Positions 13,331 to 13,421 of a stretch of 13,421 bases of DNA are shown here, in pieces (position 1 is the stretch's first letter; the number at the start of each line of letters is the position of its first letter). The notes under the pieces were generated by a model, which saw only the letters and a list, made by a program, of their open reading frames with translations, ran no database searches and was not told the origin of the DNA. This stretch comes from Coprococcus sp. GTDB lineage: Bacteria; Bacillota; Clostridia; Lachnospirales; Lachnospiraceae. The stretch is taken from the NCBI GenBank assembly GCA_016296785.1, contig JAEDHX010000058.1, positions 1-13,421 on the forward strand. The letters run 5' to 3'. A program made the translations under genes and the position numbers.

Positions 13331-13421
13331 AAGCGTTCTCTACTTGAGAGTGAACAGACAACATCATTTGTTTAATTGCCTATGATGGCTTATCAATATT
13401 AAAGGATTGGTGGATAATGTA
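13331..13421 (+). other. Sequence after recA, possible start of the next gene
   Basis: No T-tract terminator follows recA. A weak imperfect inverted repeat (GTTC...GAAC, 13335-13355) is present without a T run. An ATG at 13417-13419 follows AAAGGA (13401-13406) by 10 bases and could begin the next gene, often recX or rny after recA in this group, but only two bases of it remain in the window. Confidence 0.3.

Noticed and set aside
1..13421. CRISPR arrays, tRNA or rRNA genes, insertion sequences, phage genes, toxin-antitoxin pairs
   Set aside because: None of the expected repeats, cloverleaf sequences, transposase motifs or paired small genes is visible on either strand.

Overview
This 13.4 kb window looks like ordinary chromosome from a low-GC, endospore-forming Firmicute, most likely a gut or rumen member of the Lachnospiraceae. 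The reasons are the strongly AT-rich sequence, three spore-linked genes (GerW-type, alpha/beta SASP, YlbJ-like), a zinc-type ribosomal protein L28, a membrane-anchored GH5 cellulase, and gene orders that match known Firmicute clusters. The family assignment is inference; no rRNA or species marker is present.

Layout. Positions 1-1195 hold the end of a DUF2953 gene (cut by the left edge) and a gerW/ytfJ-like sporulation gene, closed by a hairpin terminator. A possible small one-helix membrane protein gene (1194-1328) and a fold-prone non-coding stretch follow. rpmB (minus) and the operon yloU-fakA-recG (plus, 1829-5928) diverge from a shared promoter region, as around rpmB in Bacillus subtilis but without the serine dehydratase genes. 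recG converges on an alpha/beta SASP gene (minus) with a terminator between them. A GH5_2-type endoglucanase gene with a CBM2-like module (6372-7964) diverges from the SASP gene. Next come rsmD and coaD, which share one promoter, and then a coiled-coil protein gene with a very acidic tail (9135-9839). Two minus-strand genes follow, ylbJ-like and tmcAL (ylbM), and then recA, which diverges from tmcAL and carries a LexA box.

How the genes work together. Most are housekeeping: translation and RNA modification (L28, RsmD, TmcAL), CoA synthesis (CoaD), fatty-acid phosphorylation (FakA), and recombination and repair (RecG, RecA). The rsmD-coaD-ylbJ-ylbM set recalls the B. subtilis ylb cluster, but here ylbK and ylbL are missing and the ylbJ-ylbM half is reversed. 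The cellulase is the one clearly accessory metabolic gene, and its design suggests it stays tethered to the cell surface.

I found no mobile element, CRISPR array, tRNA or rRNA, and no convincing undescribed multi-gene system. The points most worth checking are a palindromic operator-like site inside the rsmD promoter, a hairpin over the start region of the ylbJ-like gene, the small membrane protein gene after the gerW terminator, and the coiled-coil/acidic-tail protein next to coaD.
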